Below, one piece after another: positions 60,466-64,000 of a stretch of 64,000 bases of DNA. The position numbers and the translations under genes were made by a program. A model generated the notes under the pieces. That model worked only from the letters and a program-made list of their open reading frames with translations, did no database searches and was not told the origin of the DNA. The DNA is from Amycolatopsis acidiphila (GTDB lineage Bacteria > Actinomycetota > Actinomycetes > Mycobacteriales > Pseudonocardiaceae). The stretch lies in contig NZ_CP090063.1 in NCBI RefSeq assembly GCF_021391495.1, positions 7,068,001 through 7,132,000 on the forward strand. Direction: 5' to 3'. Positions within the stretch are counted from its first letter, which is position 1. Every line of letters begins with the position of its first letter.

Positions 60466-62306
60466 CCAGCGCCTATGCCGACTTCGTTGACGAACTGGAG
60501 CGGGACGTCGCGATCCCAGTCCTGGGACTGCCCAATGACCCTGCCCCCGGCACCCGCGCGGTCATCTACCTCCGCGTGTCGTCGACCGGGCAGGTCAACA
60601 CCGACTACAACGCCGAGGGCATCTCCATCCCGGCCCAACGTGAAGCGTGCTTGCATAAGGCGAGGGACCTCGGTGTCACCGTCATCGACGAGTACGTCGA
60701 ACCCGGCCGCTCAGCACTGGAGATGACCAAACGCAAAGCGTTCCAGCAGATGCTCGCGCGGGTGCGCAGCCAGGGTGACGTCGATGTCATCATCGTCTAC
60801 CAACTCTCACGCATGGCCCGCAACCGCTACGACGACGCGATCGTCATGGCCGACCTCCGCAAGCGCGGCGTCACCCTGGTCTCGGCCACCGAGGCGATCG
60901 ACGACACCCCGGTCGGTCAACTGATGCACGGCATCTTGGCCACGTTCAACGAGTACCAGTCCCGCCAATCCGGTGCCGACATCGCCTACAAGATGGGTCA
61001 GAAGGCTCGCAACGGTGGCACTCTCGGCCGCGCCAAGATCGGCTACCTGAACCACATCGACCACTTCGACGGCCGCGTGATCCGCACAGTCATTCTGGAC
61101 CCCGAGCGGGCGCCATTGGTCAAGCTCGCCTTCGAGCTCTACGCCACGGGCGACTATAGCCTCGACGACCTAGCCGACGAACTGTATGACCGCGGTCTGC
61201 GCACCCGCCCCACCAGTCGGCACCCGGCCAAGAAGATTTCGATCCACAAGCTCTCGGACATGCTGCGCGACCGCTACTACCTCGGCTACGTCGACTACAA
61301 GGGCGAGGAGATCCGCGGTCGGCACGAGCCGCTGATCGAGGATGAAGAACTGTTCGACCAAGTCCAGGAAATCATCGAAACCAGGGCCACGGCGAAGGAA
61401 CGCCGCCGCACTCACCACCACTACCTCAAGGGCTCGGTGTTCTGCGGCTACTGCCGACGCGCGGGCAGGACACAGCGACTCACGATCCAGCGATCCGTCA
61501 ACCGCCACGGGTCCGAGTACCTGTACTTCTTCTGCCGGCACATGCGCGAGGGCCTGTGCCCTGGCCCGCACGTCCACGCCTACCAGGTCGAAGAGGCCAT
61601 CGAACGCCACTACGCCCACGTCCGGTTCCGGCCAGAGTTCATCGCGGACGTCGGCGCGCACATCGACTCCGTGATCAACGAGCAGGAAGCCGCCGCGCGC
61701 CTGCTGCACGAGCAGATTTCTGGCCAACTGAAGGAACTCGACACGAAGGAGGAGAACTTGATCGACCTCGCCGCCGACGGCACACTGCCGCAGACCAAGG
61801 TCAAAGCCAAGCTCCGCGACATCGCCACCGAGCGACGTCGCCTCACTGAGCGGCTCGACACTGCCAGCGCCGACCTCACCGACAGCGCCCAGCTCATCCA
61901 AGCTGCCCTCAAGTTCCTTCAAGCCCCCGAGGAGCTCTACCGACGCTGCAACGAGCAGCAACGACGCCTACTGAACCAGGCGATCTTCCAGGGCCTCTAC
62001 ATCGAAGACGACCAGGTCACCGATCATGACCTGCATGAGCCTTTTGGCCAGCTTCACGCCCTGCAACGTCAACACGTGCCCACGCCCCGAAGCGCTCCGG
62101 CCAGTCGGCCACGGCGGGCAGGCAGCAAAAAGGCCACCCGCCCAGCAGGTGGCCCTTCAACTTCCGGCGTTGCCCTTCTTCTGAAGGGCGTTCACGCAGG
62201 CAAGGGTTCTACTAACAACCCTAGGGTGGAGCTGAGGGGAATCGAACCCCTGACCTTCTCGATGCGAACGAGACGCGCTACCAACTGCGCTACAGCCCCT
62301 TGTTGA
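60462..62306 (+). CDS. Large serine recombinase (integrase) of the right-hand element, 614 aa
   Basis: ATG 60462 follows GGGAGA. Catalytic domain: YLRVSSTGQ with nucleophile Ser40, GISIPAQREACL, VIIVYQLSRMARNRYDD; hinge; recombinase domain (GRAKIGYLNHIDHFDGRVIR); zinc ribbon (GSVFCGYCRRAGRT; FCRHMREGLC); then coiled coil to LNQAIFQGLYIEDDQV. These enzymes integrate and excise elements between attP and attB. The last ~50 residues are not protein-like: they translate a transcription terminator and the antisense of tRNA-Ala (VELRGIEPLTFSMRTRRATN), so the stop lies beyond the attachment site. Confidence 0.93.
   Translation: MTSAYADFVDELERDVAIPVLGLPNDPAPGTRAVIYLRVSSTGQVNTDYNAEGISIPAQREACLHKARDLGVTVIDEYVEPGRSALEMTKRKAFQQMLARVRSQGDVDVIIVYQLSRMARNRYDDAIVMADLRKRGVTLVSATEAIDDTPVGQLMHGILATFNEYQSRQSGADIAYKMGQKARNGGTLGRAKIGYLNHIDHFDGRVIRTVILDPERAPLVKLAFELYATGDYSLDDLADELYDRGLRTRPTSRHPAKKISIHKLSDMLRDRYYLGYVDYKGEEIRGRHEPLIEDEELFDQVQEIIETRATAKERRRTHHHYLKGSVFCGYCRRAGRTQRLTIQRSVNRHGSEYLYFFCRHMREGLCPGPHVHAYQVEEAIERHYAHVRFRPEFIADVGAHIDSVINEQEAAARLLHEQISGQLKELDTKEENLIDLAADGTLPQTKVKAKLRDIATERRRLTERLDTASADLTDSAQLIQAALKFLQAPEELYRRCNEQQRRLLNQAIFQGLYIEDDQVTDHDLHEPFGQLHALQRQHVPTPRSAPASRPRRAGSKKATRPAGGPSTSGVALLLKGVHAGKGSTNNPRVELRGIEPLTFSMRTRRATNCATAPC
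62127..62154 (-). terminator. Rho-independent terminator downstream of tRNA-Ala
   Basis: On the minus strand GGCCACC-TGCTGGGCG-GGTGGCC is followed by TTTTT. It lies about 70 bases after the tRNA 3' end. It is inside the 3' end of the recombinase frame. A second small hairpin (GCCCTTC-TTCT-GAAGGGC) stands between it and the tRNA at about 62172-62190. Confidence 0.8.
62227..62299 (-). tRNA. tRNA-Ala (anticodon CGC)
   Basis: The 73-nt cloverleaf folds cleanly: acceptor GGGGCTG/CAGCTCC (one G-U), D-arm GCGC-AGTTGGTA-GCGC, anticodon arm TCTCG-TTCGCAT-CGAGA with anticodon CGC, and T-arm with GGTTCGATTCC. CCA is not encoded. The tRNA is complete, with the mobile element on its 3' side, as expected for an attachment site whose tRNA is restored on integration. 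Confidence 0.95.
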
Positions 62307-62353
62307 AAGCGTGGAAAGCATAGCAACCACCGCGAGGCGGTCGGCGAGGGGGG

Positions 62354-63202
62354 TTACTCGCCGACCGCCCGCCGGAACGGGAGTTGGCCCGGGTCGTCCA
62401 GTTCGTGGAATGCCGGGTCCTCGTCGTCCACGTCGACGATCACCGCGCGGCCGCGCATCCGCGAGGCGGGCGACGGGCGGCGCTCGATGCCGACCAGTTC
62501 GCGCCGCGGCTCCTCGGCCACCTCGTACTCGTCCCGCAGGTCCCGCCGCGGCGCGGCACGACGCCGAGCCCTGTCCAGCCGCGCGAGCCGTCGCTGCCGG
62601 ATCTCGTTCTCGATCCGGACCTGCCGCCGCAAGTACGCGAGGTAGGACACGAACGCGATGTCGATCAGACCGTGCGCCCACCAGAGCAGCCCGGTCACGA
62701 AGCCGGCCGCACCGGCGGTCACCAGCGCGAGAAGGATGAGGGCCAGCACCACGCGCTGCCGGAACGCGTACTTGGCGCGCGCCGCGATCTCCGCGGCCTC
62801 CGGATCGAAGCCGCCACGGCCCGGCCGGTAGCGGCGCCCGTCGTCATCGGGGTCGTCATACGACGCGGAAGACCGGCGGCGGCGCGGATCGTCTTCGGAG
62901 TCGTCCTGGGGGTCGAAGCCGCCACGCGCGGAGCGGTAGCGGCGCTCGTCCTCTTCGGGGTCGGCGTACTCGTCGAGGTCGTCCTCGAGCTCAGCGGGTT
63001 CGGGGTCGACGACCTGTTGCACAGTCTGGGCCATGGCGAACTCCTCTTCCCCCTGGTCGGTGCCGCTCCCACTCCGCACGACGCGCGCCGCGAGCGCGGC
63101 ATCCGCCGTCTGCACGACGGCCTGACGCTTCCGCGCGACCATGGGCACGAGCACGACAAGCCACGCCGCCGCCAGGGCGACAATGATCAACGAGCTGGGC
63201 AT
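62354..63202 (-). CDS. sepX: Divisome protein SepX/GlpR
   Basis: 282 aa. An N-terminal helix (SLIIVALAAAWLVVLVPMVA) with the basic ARKRQAVVQTADAALAARVV after it is the hallmark of this family. A long acidic, Arg/Asp repeat region (EDDPRRRRSSASYDD; YRPGRGGFDPE) separates it from two further membrane helices at about 148-195 (LALILLALVTAGAAGFVTGL; HGLIDIAFVSYLAYL). SepX helps place and stabilise FtsZ ladders in actinobacteria and binds the MoeA-like Glp. The gene next to rimJ and tRNA-Ala is core order, so this marks the chromosomal border of the window. Confidence 0.9.
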   Translation of the reverse strand: MPSSLIIVALAAAWLVVLVPMVARKRQAVVQTADAALAARVVRSGSGTDQGEEEFAMAQTVQQVVDPEPAELEDDLDEYADPEEDERRYRSARGGFDPQDDSEDDPRRRRSSASYDDPDDDGRRYRPGRGGFDPEAAEIAARAKYAFRQRVVLALILLALVTAGAAGFVTGLLWWAHGLIDIAFVSYLAYLRRQVRIENEIRQRRLARLDRARRRAAPRRDLRDEYEVAEEPRRELVGIERRPSPASRMRGRAVIVDVDDEDPAFHELDDPGQLPFRRAVGE

Positions 63203-63345
63203 CTCCCTCTGTCACCTCCCCCGACTCCTGCTACATACCGTCACGCTAGTCACAGGAGTAACAGATCGCAGGTAGCCACGCCGCTCGAAAAGAGAAAACG
63301 GACCACCGGATTAGGTGAAACAGCACAGATGTGGTAACGCCGATC

Positions 63346-64000
63346 TCACACTCGTTCGGCGCGGCCCTGTTGCACGAGACGGGCGACGAGCCCGGGGCCG
63401 GTCTCCTCCGCGGTGATCGCGAAGCAGAAGTGGTCACGCCAGTCGCCTGCCACATCGAGATACCGCTGGAACAGGCCCTCCTGGCGGAATCCGGCCTTGG
63501 TGAGCACCCGGATGCTCGGCTCGTTCTCCGGGCGCACGGTCGCCTCGATCCGGTGCAGCCCACCGAGGGTCAGCGCGTGGTCCACCAGAAGGGCGACGGC
63601 GGCCGTCGCGACGCCTCCACCGACTGCCGTTGAGGACACCCAGTAACCGACCCAGGCCGAGCGGAGTGAGGCCCGGATCACGTTACCGACTGTGATCTGC
63701 CCCGCGAACTCGCCGTCCACCGTGATGACGAGAGGCAGGCACTGACCACGCCTCGCGAGCCCGCGCAACGCCATCCACTGCGGCGGCCAGGACCAGAAAC
63801 CGTTGCGGTCGCGCCACGGGCCGGGCGCGGTCGGCTCCCACTTCTCGAGGTGCGCCTGGTCGCGCAGGCGGACCCGGGACCAGTCCCCGGCGTCGCGCAA
63901 CCGGATGGGCCGCAGCCCGACGACCCCGGCCCCGACCTTGAGCGGCCCCAATCGTGCCGGCCAGCCGGGATGCCGGGCTTCGATGTCGTACGTCGTTGCC
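63346..64000 (-). CDS. rimJ: GNAT acetyltransferase RimJ-like, 5' end beyond the window
   Basis: Ribosomal-protein-alanine N-acetyltransferase family. The visible part reads LRPIRLRDAGDWSRVRLRDQ, WEPTAPGPWRDRNGFWSWPP, VGNVIRASLRSAWVGYWVSS (acetyl-CoA strand), TAAVALLVDHALTLGGLHRI and EATVRPENEPSIRVLTKAGF. The frame stays open to the right edge (TTYDIEARHPGWPARLGPLK), and relatives start further upstream, so the start is not in the window. Same strand as sepX, 143 bases upstream of it. Confidence 0.88.
   Translation of the reverse strand, partial: ATTYDIEARHPGWPARLGPLKVGAGVVGLRPIRLRDAGDWSRVRLRDQAHLEKWEPTAPGPWRDRNGFWSWPPQWMALRGLARRGQCLPLVITVDGEFAGQITVGNVIRASLRSAWVGYWVSSTAVGGGVATAAVALLVDHALTLGGLHRIEATVRPENEPSIRVLTKAGFRQEGLFQRYLDVAGDWRDHFCFAITAEETGPGLVARLVQQGRAERV

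Overview
The window is high-GC actinobacterial DNA, most likely from the Pseudonocardiaceae (Saccharopolyspora/Amycolatopsis type). I infer this from the codon use, the sepX/glpR-rimJ core pair beside tRNA-Ala at the right edge, an ImuA'-like protein, SpdB/DUF2637 and PrgI/VirB4-type transfer genes, and a type I polyketide synthase. Almost all of it is accessory DNA: a stack of decayed integrative elements, recombinase modules, insertion sequences and defence genes inserted next to core genes.

Layout. 0-4 kb: two hypothetical genes and a primase-helicase of the TOTE-conflict-system type. 4-15 kb: a recombinase-associated module (A), a frameshifted excisionase, a tyrosine integrase whose 3' end contains half a tRNA-Arg, an Rv3235-like gene, and an AT-richer block of five leftward membrane-associated or unknown genes. 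That block is cut by an IS3-family relic, itself split by an IS701-family element with CTAG target duplications. 15-24 kb: the C-terminal half of a large serine recombinase plus an HTH gene (module C), then a type II thioesterase and a single-module KS-AT-DH-ER(degenerate)-KR-ACP polyketide synthase, then a third recombinase-associated module (B) and an SpdB-like transfer protein. 25-44 kb: a defence-rich block, with a STAND NTPase cut at its P-loop by one IS3 copy, an ATPase with an atypical Walker A, an AbiJ-like nuclease, and two further restriction-endonuclease-like proteins. It continues with an orphan imuA'-like gene and an NB-ARC/TPR regulator split by a second, inverted IS3 copy with a clean AAT duplication, then a methyltransferase and a PadR regulator. 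44-47 kb: truncated APH and Fic-like genes meeting head to head, a frameshifted small gene and another nuclease.

48-62.3 kb is a decayed integrative conjugative element ending in tRNA-Ala(CGC). Leftward transfer genes (NlpC/P60, VirB4-like, PrgI-like, VirB2-like pilin) carry a nonsense codon, a deletion fusion and a probable chimera. They face an intergenic region packed with CTACTAG/CTAGTAG motifs and bounded by a 31-33 bp inverted repeat. The rightward operon encodes two SAM-fold or DNA-methylase-like proteins, a Cys/His-rich small protein, a recombinase-domain fragment, a VUT-family (YhhQ-like) transporter and a DpdA-like transglycosylase. An XRE-type repressor, a small basic protein and three translationally coupled resolvase-family genes complete it, two of which have lost catalytic residues.

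The most interesting system is the transporter plus DpdA pair. Together they suggest that the element imports a 7-deazaguanine precursor and inserts it into DNA, possibly as self-protection. Second is the recurring module [small RGVRxDPP protein - serine recombinase - HTH protein]. It appears in four states of decay and brackets the polyketide synthase in direct orientation.
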